Shown here piece by piece: positions 38,055-45,542 of a DNA stretch of 64,000 nucleotides. Both the position numbers and the translations under genes were made by a program. The notes beneath the pieces were generated by a model that saw only the letters and a list, made by a program, of their open reading frames with translations, did not search any database and was not told the origin of the DNA. Source of the DNA: Galactobacillus timonensis (lineage in GTDB: Bacteria > Bacillota_I > Bacilli_A > Erysipelotrichales > Erysipelotrichaceae); contig NZ_LT964739.1 of NCBI RefSeq assembly GCF_900240265.1, positions 1,675,296 through 1,739,295 on the forward strand, written 5' to 3'. The stretch's first letter is position 1; each line of letters opens with the position of its first letter.

Positions 38055-38971
38055 TCAAAGCTGAATTCAATGTTCCGCGTCCGACGGAAGAAGAGGAAAC
38101 AAGGACCCGGCAGCTGATTGCGCAGCTGGAGGGCAATGAGGATATTCAGCAGCTTCTGCGGCAGCAGAACATTCCGGCAGAACTGCTGAAACAGAGGCCC
38201 TATGTGTTTTCTTCGTGGCTGAAAAAACGTCTGCACTGTCACGGGTGCAAGGGTCTGAACACCTGTTTCTTTGCGCGCCGCGGCTTTAGAGATGGGCTCA
38301 GGTATGATGACGGCCTGCTTCTGGAAGTTGTTGAAGCATGCTCGTATGAAGAAGAACGCAGGAGTGCGCAGGCACATCTTTCGAACTATCTGGTTTCGGA
38401 TCTTGGTGAGGAGTTTTCGACGGTATCCTTTGAGTCGATTTTTCTGGACGAGGAGCCGGATGCGTATGTCGCTGCGGTGCAGAAGGTATGGGGCCTGTGC
38501 GCAGGTGGAAAGGGCTGCTATCTCTGGGGCGCAATGGGCAGCGGGAAGACCTATCTTGCGGCATGTGCGTCCAATTTCTGGGCAAGAAAGGGAAAGAAGA
38601 CCGCCTTCGTCCATATGCCCGCCTTTGCGGGAAGAGTCGGCTATGACTATCACAGCCGTGAATATGAGGGCGAGGTGCAGCTGCTGATGTATGCGGATGT
38701 GCTGGTGCTGGATGATATCGGTGCGGAAGAATGTACGGATAAGTTCCGCAGTGTTCTTCTGAGCATTCTTGATGCAAGAATGCGCAACGGGAAGATGACA
38801 TGGTTTACAAGCAACTGTGATTATCCGGCGCTGAGCAGCCATTATCTGAACACGGCGCAGGGCAGCGACCGTCTGCAGGCAGACCGGGTGATGGAGCGTG
38901 TGCGGGCGCTGGGGCAGCCGGTGAATCTGCGGCATGCGGACCGGCGGCAGCTGTTTTCAACGCGTCAATGA
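38051..38971 (+). CDS. dnaI: Helicase loader DnaI
   Basis: AAA+ ATPase that loads the DnaC-type replicative helicase onto DNA in Firmicutes. The N-terminus holds a zinc-site-like CHGCKGLNTC at about residues 57-66. The AAA+ domain shows Walker A WGAMGSGKTYLAA at about residue 158, Walker B VLVLDDIGAEE and sensor I WFTSNCDYPAL. A 306-aa length and the dnaB-dnaI pairing are as expected. The start overlaps dnaB by 4 nt. No attached nrdR is seen. The gene ends about 68 nt before pfkA. Confidence 0.93.
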   Translation: MIKAEFNVPRPTEEEETRTRQLIAQLEGNEDIQQLLRQQNIPAELLKQRPYVFSSWLKKRLHCHGCKGLNTCFFARRGFRDGLRYDDGLLLEVVEACSYEEERRSAQAHLSNYLVSDLGEEFSTVSFESIFLDEEPDAYVAAVQKVWGLCAGGKGCYLWGAMGSGKTYLAACASNFWARKGKKTAFVHMPAFAGRVGYDYHSREYEGEVQLLMYADVLVLDDIGAEECTDKFRSVLLSILDARMRNGKMTWFTSNCDYPALSSHYLNTAQGSDRLQADRVMERVRALGQPVNLRHADRRQLFSTRQ

Positions 38972-38984
38972 GGCCAATGCGTAT

Positions 38985-39003
38985 CTTTCAACGGCGTTGA
39001 AAG
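38985..39003 (+). promoter_or_regulatory. Perfect 9-1-9 palindrome upstream of pfkA
   Basis: CTTTCAACG-G-CGTTGAAAG lies at 38985-39003, 36 nt before the pfkA start. A weak promoter (TTTCAA, 17 nt, TAGGAT at 39009-39014) overlaps it, so it could be an operator for a glycolytic repressor. It does not match a catabolite-responsive element. Confidence 0.5.
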
Positions 39004-39038
39004 AATGATAGGATTATCGTGAAAGAAGGGGTCAGTTT

Positions 39039-40001
39039 ATGATTCGTAAGATCGGAATTCTGACGTCCGGCGGTGATGCGCCGGGAATGAATGCGGCAAT
39101 CCGCTCAGTAACGCGGGTGGCCCTGAATAATGGCATTGAAGTGGTCGGTGTGCGGGATGGTTATTCCGGATTGCTTGAGAAGAAGTTTGAGCCTTTGACG
39201 CGTACGTCGGTTTCGGATTCACTGAGCCGCGGCGGTACGCTGCTGGGATCGGCCCGTCTTCCGGAGTTCAAGGAAGAAAGTGTTCAGAATGAGTGCATGG
39301 ACCATATGCGTGAGGCCGGCATTGATGCGCTGGTTGTCATCGGCGGTGATGGTTCGTATCGCGGTGCTATGGCGATGACGAAGAAGGGCATCAACTGCAT
39401 TGGTCTGCCGGGTACGATCGATAACGATATTCCGGGTACGGATTTTACAATCGGATTTGATACGGCACTGCAGACGTGCGTGGAGTGCGTCGATAAACTG
39501 CGTGATACGTCGAGTTCGCATCATCGCTGCTCGATTGTCGAGGTCATGGGCAACCACTGCGGTGATCTGGCACTGTATACGGCAATCAGCTGCGGCGCAG
39601 AGATGGTCATTACACCGGAGACGGGCTACGATGAGGTTGAGGTTCTGGAGCGTCTGCGGTATCTGGGCGAGGCGGTTCACAAGAACCATGCGATCGTGAT
39701 CATTTCGGAAAAGATTACGGATGTTGACATGCTCGCAAAGAAGGTGAGTCAGAATACCGGTTTCTCGGGCAGGGCGACGGTTCTTGGTCATATTCAGCGC
39801 GGCGGTTCGCCGACGCCGACGGACCGTATGCTTGCGAGCCGGATGGGTGAGAAGGCTGTGGATCTTCTGATTGAAGGAATCGGTGGTCAGTGTGTTGGCA
39901 TCATTGACAACCAGATTACGTCGATGCCGATTGATGAGGCGCTGAATCGTCCGCGTACTTCGCGCAAGCCTTTGTACCGTTTGTTTGATCGTCTGGTGTG
40001 A
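39039..40001 (+). CDS. pfkA: ATP-dependent 6-phosphofructokinase
   Basis: Phosphorylates fructose 6-phosphate to fructose 1,6-bisphosphate, the committed step of glycolysis. IGILTSGGDAPGMNAAIRSV at the N-terminus, VVIGGDGSYRGAM, and PGTIDNDIPGTDFTIGFDTA at about residue 125 carry ATP and substrate residues, including the catalytic Asp. GHIQRGGSPTPTDR near residue 248 is the fructose-6-P loop. The GGDGS motif marks the ATP-dependent form. The 320-aa length is normal. It is followed by pyk after a terminator, a common glycolytic pair. Confidence 0.97.
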   Translation: MIRKIGILTSGGDAPGMNAAIRSVTRVALNNGIEVVGVRDGYSGLLEKKFEPLTRTSVSDSLSRGGTLLGSARLPEFKEESVQNECMDHMREAGIDALVVIGGDGSYRGAMAMTKKGINCIGLPGTIDNDIPGTDFTIGFDTALQTCVECVDKLRDTSSSHHRCSIVEVMGNHCGDLALYTAISCGAEMVITPETGYDEVEVLERLRYLGEAVHKNHAIVIISEKITDVDMLAKKVSQNTGFSGRATVLGHIQRGGSPTPTDRMLASRMGEKAVDLLIEGIGGQCVGIIDNQITSMPIDEALNRPRTSRKPLYRLFDRLV

Positions 40002-40009
40002 TTGTTTTG

Positions 40010-40039
40010 ACGTCCGGTATTCATGTGCCGGACGTTTTC
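40010..40039 (+). terminator. Intrinsic terminator after pfkA
   Basis: ACGTCCGG (40010-40017) pairs with CCGGACGT (40028-40035) around a 10-nt loop and is followed by TTTTCT. Confidence 0.88.
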
Positions 40040-40117
40040 TGAAGCTTTACAATGCTGAAGCAGACAATTGCGGAATTTGCGGTAGAATAGTGCGGGTGAA
40101 ATGAGAGGAGATAGTAT

Positions 40118-41566
40118 ATGACAGCTGAGTTGATGAATCGCAATCACCTGTTCAAGAAGACGAAGGTGATCTGCACGATCGGTCCGGCGACGGATAACGA
40201 GGAGATGATTACGAAGCTTGCGGAAGCAGGCATGAATATTGCGCGCCTGAACTTTTCACACGGGACGCATGAGGAACATGAGAAGCGGATCAAGATGATC
40301 CGCAAGGTTTCGGAAGAGACCGGCATTACGCTGGCAATCTGCCTGGATACCAAGGGGCCGGAGATCCGTCTGGGCAGTTTCAAGAATGATACGGAAGAGT
40401 ATCAGAAGGGTGAGATTGTCTACCTGGAGAAGGCGGATATTGAGGGGACGCATGAGCGTTTCCACATTCAGTGCCCGGAGCTGTTCGATGATCTTCATGC
40501 GAACAACAGCATTCTGATCAACGATGGCAAGATGCGTCTGACGGTTCTGGAGAATGATGGTCAGGAGATGAAGTGCCGCGTGGAAGTCAGCGGTCCGATC
40601 AGCTCTCACAAGGGCTGCAATGTTCCGGGTGTGAGGCTTTCGATGCCGTTCCTTTCGGAAAAGGATATTTCGGATCTGCGCTTCGGGTGCCGCAACGATG
40701 TTGACTTCATTTCGGCTTCGTTCGTGCGCCGGGCGGCGGATGTCAATGCGATCCGCAAGATTCTGATCGAGGAAGGCAAACCGAAGATCAACATCATCGC
40801 GAAGATTGAGAACCAGGAAGGCTATGACAATGTGGAGTCGATTCTGGAGGCTGCGGATGGTGTGATGGTTGCACGTGGTGATCTCGGCGTTGAGATTCCG
40901 ACCCAGCTGGTTCCGGTGTATCAGAAGCACATCATTGCGGTTGCCAACCGCATGGGCAAGCCGGTTGTGACGGCAACGCATATGCTGGATTCGATGACGC
41001 ACAATCCGCGCTGCACGCGTGCAGAGGCTTCGGATGTGTGCAACGCTGTTCTGGATGGTACGGACTGCGTGATGCTCAGTGCGGAAACGGCTTCGGGCGA
41101 ATATCCGATTGAGTCGTGCGAGATGATGAGTGAGATTGCCGAGGAGGCGGAGAAGATTCTGCCGTACCGCGACATTCTTGAAAAGTCCAAACAGTCGGGC
41201 AACCGGACGATCCAGGATGCTGTCGGTATTGCGATTTCGGATGCGTCGCAGACACTGGACAATGTCGGTGCAGTCGTAGTCTTTACGCAGGGTGGTACGA
41301 CAGCCCGCCGTATTTCCAAGTTCCGGCCGTGTGTTCCGATTCTTGCAATCACGTTTACGCATGATACGCAGCGCAAGCTTCTCGATTGGTGGGGTGTGAC
41401 GCCGATCTTCTCTGATGTGCAGAACACGATGACCAACGATGATGATCTGGCCTGCCTGTTTGCGAAGGAATACGGTGTGAAGCCGGGTCAGCTGATCATT
41501 CTTTCGGCCGGCTATCCTACGGGCGAAGGTTCGGCGAACATGATGAAGATCATCCAGGTCAAGTAA
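40118..41566 (+). CDS. pyk: Pyruvate kinase
   Basis: Last step of glycolysis, PEP plus ADP to pyruvate plus ATP. TKVICTIGPATDNEEMITKL, NIARLNFSHGTHEEH, LDTKGPEIR and the MVARGDLGVEIP/ATHMLDSM blocks carry the PEP, metal and K+ sites. The 482-aa length is close to the short form without a C-terminal PEP-utiliser domain. The start at ATG 40118 has AGGAG 9 nt upstream. A weak -10 (TAGAAT, 40083-40088) lies in front without a matching -35; read-through from pfkA past the terminator is also possible. Confidence 0.97.
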   Translation: MTAELMNRNHLFKKTKVICTIGPATDNEEMITKLAEAGMNIARLNFSHGTHEEHEKRIKMIRKVSEETGITLAICLDTKGPEIRLGSFKNDTEEYQKGEIVYLEKADIEGTHERFHIQCPELFDDLHANNSILINDGKMRLTVLENDGQEMKCRVEVSGPISSHKGCNVPGVRLSMPFLSEKDISDLRFGCRNDVDFISASFVRRAADVNAIRKILIEEGKPKINIIAKIENQEGYDNVESILEAADGVMVARGDLGVEIPTQLVPVYQKHIIAVANRMGKPVVTATHMLDSMTHNPRCTRAEASDVCNAVLDGTDCVMLSAETASGEYPIESCEMMSEIAEEAEKILPYRDILEKSKQSGNRTIQDAVGIAISDASQTLDNVGAVVVFTQGGTTARRISKFRPCVPILAITFTHDTQRKLLDWWGVTPIFSDVQNTMTNDDDLACLFAKEYGVKPGQLIILSAGYPTGEGSANMMKIIQVK

Positions 41567-41596
41567 TCCGCAACCGTCGAACAAATATCAATACAG

Positions 41597-41655
41597 AAAA
41601 TGAGGCAGAAGCGGGCATTATGCTTGACATAATCCGCTGGCTGCCTCATTTTTTC
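41597..41655 (+). terminator. Long bipartite terminator after pyk
   Basis: AAAATGAGGCAG (41597-41608) pairs with CTGCCTCATTTT (41641-41652), with ATTATG/CATAAT as an inner stem around CTTGA, followed by a T-rich tail. The outer A-run makes it symmetrical enough to work in both directions. Confidence 0.88.
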
Positions 41656-41683
41656 TTGACTTTGAATGGAAAAATACTAAAAA
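41656..41683 (+). promoter_or_regulatory. Possible sigma-A promoter upstream of small ORF
   Basis: TTGACT (41656-41661), 16 nt, TAAAAA (41678-41683). It directly follows the pyk terminator and lies 25 nt before ATG 41708. Confidence 0.4.
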
Positions 41684-41707
41684 TAGTAAAAGTTAAAGGA
41701 AAAGCGC

Positions 41708-41794
41708 ATGAAGAACATGAATCTGACATCGTTATCTATGAGCTTATGTAACTGTATGTGTACGGTGCCTTTCGGTGTGCGCAATTCCATCTGA
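41708..41794 (+). CDS. Candidate 28-aa Cys-rich small protein or leader peptide
   Basis: ATG 41708 has an AAAGGA site 7 nt upstream and reads 28 codons to TGA 41792. The second half is SLCNCMCTVPFGVRNSI, with three Cys spaced CxCxC. It lies 103 nt before a C39-like peptidase gene and after a possible promoter. I do not recognise a family. It could be a leader peptide, a metal-binding peptide or a peptide substrate of the neighbouring protease. The rest of the 330-nt gap after pyk holds a terminator and no other clear ORF. Confidence 0.35.
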   Translation: MKNMNLTSLSMSLCNCMCTVPFGVRNSI

Positions 41795-41896
41795 GCATTT
41801 TCTTCTGTGACATGGATGGATCGGGGCGGATGCGCACGCTGAACAGGCTTGTGCATCCGTTTTATATTCCGCCGTTTTCTTAAGGAGGACAGGAAA

Positions 41897-42481
41897 ATGA
41901 AGATTCCCATGCATTATCAGACAAGTGAATTTGACTGCGGTCCTACGACGCTTCTGAATGCGCTGATCTTTCTCTTTGAGCGCAAGCAGGTTGGCCAGGA
42001 AGTGTTCCGCAAGGTTTATACGACGACGCTGGACGGCTATGCGACCAATGGCCGCGTGTGCTCCAACTACGGGACGAGCGATGATGCGATGATCGGATTT
42101 GCGCACTGGGCTGAAGATGCCTATGGCGTCAGGACCAAGGTTCTGCAGGGAAAGGATGTCGTTCTGGAAAGCGGCAGTGATATTGAAAAGGGACTGATGA
42201 ACGGGGAAGCCGTCATTGCCAAGGTACATATCCATGAGCCGCATTATGTTCTCTTTACCAAAGCGGATCCGAAGAAGCAGCTTCTGTATCTCTTTGATCC
42301 GTACTATCGTGAGCGTCCTTTTTCGAAGCCGGATATTACCTGGACCCGGGATCATCCGAAAGAATATAACGTTGTGATTCCCTATTCCTATATCAACCGC
42401 AGAGGTTCTACCTACTATGCCTTCGGCAGGAAGGAGGAGCGTCTGTGCATCCTGATGGGGAAGGGCAGCGATAAGAACTGA
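41897..42481 (+). CDS. C39-like papain-fold peptidase
   Basis: A 194-aa soluble papain-like Cys protease domain. The N-terminal MHYQTSEFDCGPTTLLNAL is the C39/C39-like signature with catalytic Cys14, followed by GFAHWAEDAYG. His at about residue 116 (EPHYVLFT) and Asp at about 134 (YLFDPYY) complete the triad. There is no membrane segment, no fused ABC transporter and no signal peptide, so it is not a bacteriocin exporter-protease. Start at ATG 41897 is set by AAGGAGG; an earlier in-frame ATG at 41849 lies before that site. Its substrate is unknown. Confidence 0.8.
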   Translation: MKIPMHYQTSEFDCGPTTLLNALIFLFERKQVGQEVFRKVYTTTLDGYATNGRVCSNYGTSDDAMIGFAHWAEDAYGVRTKVLQGKDVVLESGSDIEKGLMNGEAVIAKVHIHEPHYVLFTKADPKKQLLYLFDPYYRERPFSKPDITWTRDHPKEYNVVIPYSYINRRGSTYYAFGRKEERLCILMGKGSDKN

Positions 42482-42524
42482 TCGAACAGCCCATTCAGTA
42501 TTTACATGCATGATGCAGTGAATA

Positions 42525-42555
42525 AAAAAGAAGCCCGGCCATGCGCCGGGCTTTT
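42525..42555. terminator. Bidirectional terminator
   Basis: AAGCCCGGC (42531-42539) pairs perfectly with GCCGGGCTT (42545-42553) around CATGC. A-rich and T-rich flanks give U-runs on both strands for the converging peptidase and methyltransferase genes. Confidence 0.9.
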
Positions 42556-42565
42556 GCGTGTCTGT

Positions 42566-43687
42566 TCAACGGCCCCAGACTTCTTCGGCGATTTCCTTAA
42601 CCAGTCTGAGCTTTGCCCACTGCTGTTCTTCCGTGAGCTTATTGCCGATTTCACAGGAGGCGAAGCCGCATTGCGGTGAGAGACAGAGACGGTCCAGCGG
42701 AAGGTACTTTGCGGCTGCTGCGATTCGTTCTTTGACCGCTTCCTTATCTTCCAGTACCGGTGATTTGGTGGTAATCAGGCCGAGGACGACCTTCTTATTG
42801 CCGGATACGTCGGCAAGCGGTTCGAAGCCGCCGCTGCGCTCATCATCAAATTCAAGATAGAAGGCGTTGACATTTTCTTTGGCAAACAGGGTACGCGAGA
42901 CAGCGGTATAGGCACCCCGGTTGGCAAAGGTGCTGTGATAGTTTCCGCGGCAGACATGCGTATTGATCACCATATCGGAGGGATGGCCCTCGAGGCAGGC
43001 GTTGTTCAGGGCGAGGTGGACGCGCTTTACTTCTTCCAGGCCCTTGCGGTCAGTGCCAAAGAAATTGCCGGCATTGGGATCGACGATCATGCCCCAGGTG
43101 CAGTCATCAAACTGCAGGTTGCGGCAGCCGGCGTCATAGAACTGCTGGATAACGGTGTGGTAGGCCGCCGTCAGATCGCTGCACAGCTCATCAACGGAAC
43201 GGTAGTATTTCTCGGAGTTGGAACGGGCAAAGGGCATCCACATCTGGGCCAGAAACTGGGCCGGCGCCGGGATCGTCTGCTTGACGACTGTGTTTTCATC
43301 TTCGAACTGCTTCATAAAGCGGAAGTGCTCGACAAAGGGATGCGTGCCGGTAAGGGCAACCTTTCCGGTGAGATAGGTATCGTCAATCATGGCCTGCTCG
43401 CCAACGAAGGGAAGGCCGGTTTGAGTTGTATGGTGGCCGACACCGTCAAATCCCCACATGAAGTCAAGGTGCCATGCCTGGCGGCGGAATTCACCATCGG
43501 TGATGGCGTGGAAGCCGAGCTCCTTTTCCTTCCTGACAAGATCCCGGATACATTCGTCTTCGACTTCTGTCAGCTGCTGGCGGGTAATCGTACCGGTGTG
43601 GTACTGGTCTCTTGCCTTGCGCAGCTTCTCGGGGCGGAGAAAGGATCCGACAAAATCGTAGTGAAACGGTGTATAGAGCTGTGACAT
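42566..43687 (-). CDS. YxjG/YxjH-family cobalamin-independent methyltransferase
   Basis: Relative of the C-terminal half of MetE, likely transferring a methyl group to a thiol such as homocysteine. The 373-aa protein shows FVGSFLRPEKLRKARDQY at the N-terminus, the GEFRRQAWHLDFMWGF block, LQFDDCTWGM, INTHVCRGNYHS (Cys/His zinc-site region, about residue 245) and LSPQCGFASC near the end, the second Cys zinc ligand. Single-domain YxjG proteins usually act as S-methyltransferases rather than as full MetE. AGGAGGA precedes the start on the minus strand. No SAM riboswitch is visible upstream. Confidence 0.87.
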   Translation of the reverse strand: MSQLYTPFHYDFVGSFLRPEKLRKARDQYHTGTITRQQLTEVEDECIRDLVRKEKELGFHAITDGEFRRQAWHLDFMWGFDGVGHHTTQTGLPFVGEQAMIDDTYLTGKVALTGTHPFVEHFRFMKQFEDENTVVKQTIPAPAQFLAQMWMPFARSNSEKYYRSVDELCSDLTAAYHTVIQQFYDAGCRNLQFDDCTWGMIVDPNAGNFFGTDRKGLEEVKRVHLALNNACLEGHPSDMVINTHVCRGNYHSTFANRGAYTAVSRTLFAKENVNAFYLEFDDERSGGFEPLADVSGNKKVVLGLITTKSPVLEDKEAVKERIAAAAKYLPLDRLCLSPQCGFASCEIGNKLTEEQQWAKLRLVKEIAEEVWGR

Positions 43688-43702
43688 AAGTCCTCCTGCT
43701 GT

Positions 43703-43721
43703 TTGAACAATACTGGTTCAA
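43703..43721 (-). promoter_or_regulatory. Inverted repeat in the methyltransferase leader
   Basis: TTGAAC (43703-43708) and GTTCAA (43716-43721) form a 6-7-6 inverted repeat just upstream of the AGGAGG site and next to a TATACT -10-like hexamer read on the minus strand. Confidence 0.3.
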
Positions 43722-43936
43722 GTATACGGCATGAAGGCTGAAAACCTGAGCACTTTGTCCATGGAAACGGGACACATAAGCCTGCTGTATGAAACAGAAT
43801 CCTGGCAGCCGGATTTGCTAATTGATAATTAGTTGTTTGAAAAAATATTTATTAAAAACCTGATGTCATCTTCTGCGAATGCATAAAAATACCTTTGCTA
43901 AGCCTCTTTTATCATGAATTTATGAATCATAAATAA

Positions 43937-43963
43937 TTAGCACTCAGCTATTGACAGTGCTAA
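43937..43963 (+). promoter_or_regulatory. CIRCE element (HrcA operator)
   Basis: TTAGCACTC-N9-CAGTGCTAA. It matches the CIRCE consensus TTAGCACTC-N9-GAGTGCTAA at 17 of 18 arm positions. It overlaps the -35 of the promoter driving the hsp20 pair. Confidence 0.9.
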
Positions 43964-43978
43964 AAACTTGGCTATTAT
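43951..43978 (+). promoter_or_regulatory. Strong sigma-A promoter for hsp20 operon
   Basis: TTGACA (43951-43956), 16 nt, TATTAT (43973-43978). The -35 is inside the CIRCE element, so HrcA binding would block it. The 250 nt between the methyltransferase start and CIRCE are AT-rich and hold only short palindromes such as CTAATT-GAT-AATTAG (43818-43832). Confidence 0.85.
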
Positions 43979-44047
43979 TATGGGTGTAACAAGAAAGAGG
44001 ATCGAGATGAGAAGTAAGAACCAGGATCCTCAATGGAGGTAAAAGTT

Positions 44048-44473
44048 ATGGCATTCTATCCTGAAAGAAGAACAGTGTTTGATGATCTGATTGATGATGT
44101 GTTTGATTTCCCGACTGTTCATGGTCCGGCATTCGGTTCACTGATGAAGACGGATGTTCATGAGAAGGACGGGCTCTATACGCTTGACATTGATCTGCCG
44201 GGCTTCCGGAAGGAAGATATCAAGATCAGCCTGGAGAATGGCAATCTGACAGTTTCTGCAGAGCACCACGATTCCAAGGAAGATAAGGATGCGAAGGGTT
44301 CCATCATTCGTCAGGAACGTTATTCCGGCAGCGCAAGCCGCAGCTGGTACGTGGGCGATCAGGTGAAGAAGGAAGACATCCATGCGTCCTTCAAGGACGG
44401 CATTCTCACGGTCACTCTGCCGAGTGAAGAAAAGAAGACGGAAGAAGAGACCAAGTATATCGACATTCTGTAA
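44048..44473 (+). CDS. Hsp20 family small heat-shock protein
   Basis: ATP-independent holdase chaperone that keeps unfolded proteins soluble. The 141-aa protein has an alpha-crystallin domain (about residues 35-130): TDVHEKDGLYTLDIDLPGF, NGNLTVSAEHH, SIIRQERYSGSASRSWYVGD, FKDGILTVTLP. I start it at 44048 (MAFYPERR) because GGAGG lies 8 nt upstream. The promoter and CIRCE operator show heat-shock control by HrcA, whose gene is not in this window. The second hsp20 gene follows after 29 nt. Confidence 0.94.
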   Translation: MAFYPERRTVFDDLIDDVFDFPTVHGPAFGSLMKTDVHEKDGLYTLDIDLPGFRKEDIKISLENGNLTVSAEHHDSKEDKDAKGSIIRQERYSGSASRSWYVGDQVKKEDIHASFKDGILTVTLPSEEKKTEEETKYIDIL

Positions 44474-44502
44474 TGCAGGAATGCTGAAAGGAGATGTTGA
44501 AT

Positions 44503-44910
44503 ATGAAATATACACCTGTTAGAAGAGAATTTGATGATCTGTTCGATGATGACTGGTTCGGTGCCTTCGGCGGAAAGCAGCTGATGCGCACAGACGTCCG
44601 CGAAAAGGACGGTAAGTATTTCCTTGATATTGAACTCCCTGGCTACAAGAAGGAAGAAGTCAAGGTTCAGCTCTCCAACGGTACCCTGACGGTAACCGCT
44701 GCTCACAATGAATCCAGCGAAGAAAAGGATAAGAAAGGCAATGTCATTCGGCAGGAGCGTTACACCGGTAATGCAAGCCGCAGCTGGTATGTGGGCGATG
44801 GCGTGAAGCAGAGTGATGTTCACGCAAACTTCAAGGATGGCGTTCTCACGATCGAGGTTCCGGACGCATCCAAGGCAGTGAAGGAACCTGAATATATTGC
44901 AATCGAATAA
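44503..44910 (+). CDS. Hsp20 family small heat-shock protein (second copy)
   Basis: Close paralogue of the preceding gene with the same alpha-crystallin layout: TDVREKDGKYFLDIELPGY, NGTLTVTAAHN, NVIRQERYTGNASRSWYVGD, FKDGVLTIEVP. The 135-aa form starts at 44503, 9 nt after AAAGGAG; an ATG at 44494 would need a site overlapping it. Side by side the two proteins are clearly a tandem duplicate that has diverged, perhaps to form hetero-oligomers; that last point is inference. A strong terminator follows. Confidence 0.94.
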   Translation: MKYTPVRREFDDLFDDDWFGAFGGKQLMRTDVREKDGKYFLDIELPGYKKEEVKVQLSNGTLTVTAAHNESSEEKDKKGNVIRQERYTGNASRSWYVGDGVKQSDVHANFKDGVLTIEVPDASKAVKEPEYIAIE

Positions 44911-44931
44911 ACACAATCCCCCTTTATCCAG

Positions 44932-44957
44932 GAGCCGGAAATCCCGGCTCTTTTTTT
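44932..44957 (+). terminator. Intrinsic terminator of the hsp20 operon
   Basis: GAGCCGG (44932-44938), 5-nt loop, CCGGCTC (44944-44950), then seven T. Confidence 0.93.
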
Positions 44958-44967
44958 GCTTTTTTCG

Positions 44968-45063
44968 TTAACCCTTAATGCCTGTTTCACTGCCGATGCC
45001 GTTTACAAACCACTTCTGTGTAAAGGCGAACATCAGCAGCAGCGGCAGAATAAAGAGCTGGAC
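44968..45063 (-). pseudogene. Carbohydrate ABC permease 3'-end remnant (left)
   Basis: On the minus strand the last ~31 codons read LFILPLLLMFAFTQKWFVNG then IGSETGIKG and stop at 44968, the classic C-terminus of MalG/MsmG-type sugar permeases. Upstream the frame loses all similarity. The fragment overlaps the left copy of a 77-bp repeat also found at 60.5 kb. Confidence 0.8.
44975..45051 (+). repeat. Left copy of 77-bp island-flanking repeat
   Basis: Matches 60533-60609 in the same orientation, with the first 26 nt identical and 6 mismatches over 77 nt (about 92% identity by eye). Both copies code, on the minus strand, for the end of a sugar ABC permease. Confidence 0.85.
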
Positions 45064-45124
45064 ATACCGATGTTCATGGAACGTGGTGAGGCATACTTTT
45101 TTTGCTTGTTGATTATGCGCTGCC

Positions 45125-45343
45125 TCAGTTATGAACAATAATGGTTGTTTCATTGTCGAAGATTTTTTCGTCCAATTCATTCTGTGTCCACACCTTCTCT
45201 TCATGAGTCTTTTTGATCCTTTCACTAATTATGGAAATATTCGTCACTTCTTTAGCTTTCAGTTGACTAAATCCAAAGAACGATTCTTGGGCAAATTGAC
45301 CCGAGATTGGATAGTTCTTAGCGCGCATTGCCTTGCAATGCAT
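45125..45343 (-). CDS. Possible 72-aa hypothetical protein or remnant
   Basis: AT-rich ORF on the minus strand whose later half (NISIISERIKKTHEEKVWTQ) looks like true coding sequence with charged helices. I see no ribosome binding site, and its first codons overlap the BREX promoter and palindrome. It is probably a 3' gene remnant at the island edge. No family is recognised. Nothing else is seen in 45064-45324. Confidence 0.3.
   Translation of the reverse strand: MHCKAMRAKNYPISGQFAQESFFGFSQLKAKEVTNISIISERIKKTHEEKVWTQNELDEKIFDNETTIIVHN
45325..45341 (+). promoter_or_regulatory. Perfect 7-3-7 palindrome, likely BREX operator
   Basis: GCATTGC-CTT-GCAATGC covers the -35 hexamer of the BREX promoter. 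A small ribbon-helix-helix protein, the first gene of the operon, is the natural candidate to bind it. Confidence 0.65.
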
Positions 45344-45356
45344 CTAAATTTATAAT
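45328..45356 (+). promoter_or_regulatory. Sigma-A promoter of the BREX operon
   Basis: TTGCCT (45328-45333), 17 nt, TATAAT (45351-45356). The predicted start at about 45363 leaves a ~33-nt leader before ATG 45396. GATATCA occurs twice in this leader (45357-45363 and 45390-45396). Confidence 0.7.
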
Positions 45357-45395
45357 GATATCAGCGTTTTCATAACGGAAAGGCAGACAGATATC

Positions 45396-45542
45396 ATGGC
45401 TGAAACCAGAAACTATACCATTCGTTTAGATGAAGATTTAAGAAAGAAGCTCGAAGAAGAGGCTAAGGCAGATAACCGCACTCTAGCTAATCTTATTACT
45501 CTGATTCTTCAGAAGCATGTAGCTAAGAAGGAGAAGAAATGA
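45396..45542 (+). CDS. Ribbon-helix-helix (Arc/CopG-type) DNA-binding protein
   Basis: A 48-aa gene, first in the BREX operon. The protein reads MAETRNYTIRLDEDLRKKLE then EEAKADNRTLANLITLILQK, a textbook RHH fold: one beta strand (YTIRLD), helix 1 (EDLRKKLEEEAKA), a turn with DNRT, and helix 2 (LANLITLILQK), with a basic tail. Such proteins bind DNA as dimers of dimers and usually repress their own operon. The stop overlaps the brxA start by 4 nt (ATGA). GGAAAGG lies upstream at a long spacing. RHH genes are not a core BREX component, so this is likely the local regulator. Confidence 0.82.
   Translation: MAETRNYTIRLDEDLRKKLEEEAKADNRTLANLITLILQKHVAKKEKK

Noticed and set aside
38985..39003. 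Catabolite-responsive element (cre) upstream of pfkA
   Set aside because: The palindrome does not fit the TGNAANCGNNNNCA consensus.
40256..41584. Open frame of about 442 codons on the minus strand opposite pyruvate kinase
   Set aside because: Arg/His/Leu-rich composition typical of antisense translation of GC-biased coding sequence; pyk fills the + strand.
43688..43860. SAM riboswitch upstream of the YxjG-like gene
   Set aside because: The minus-strand leader lacks the conserved S-box core sequences and long multi-stem fold; only short inverted repeats are present.
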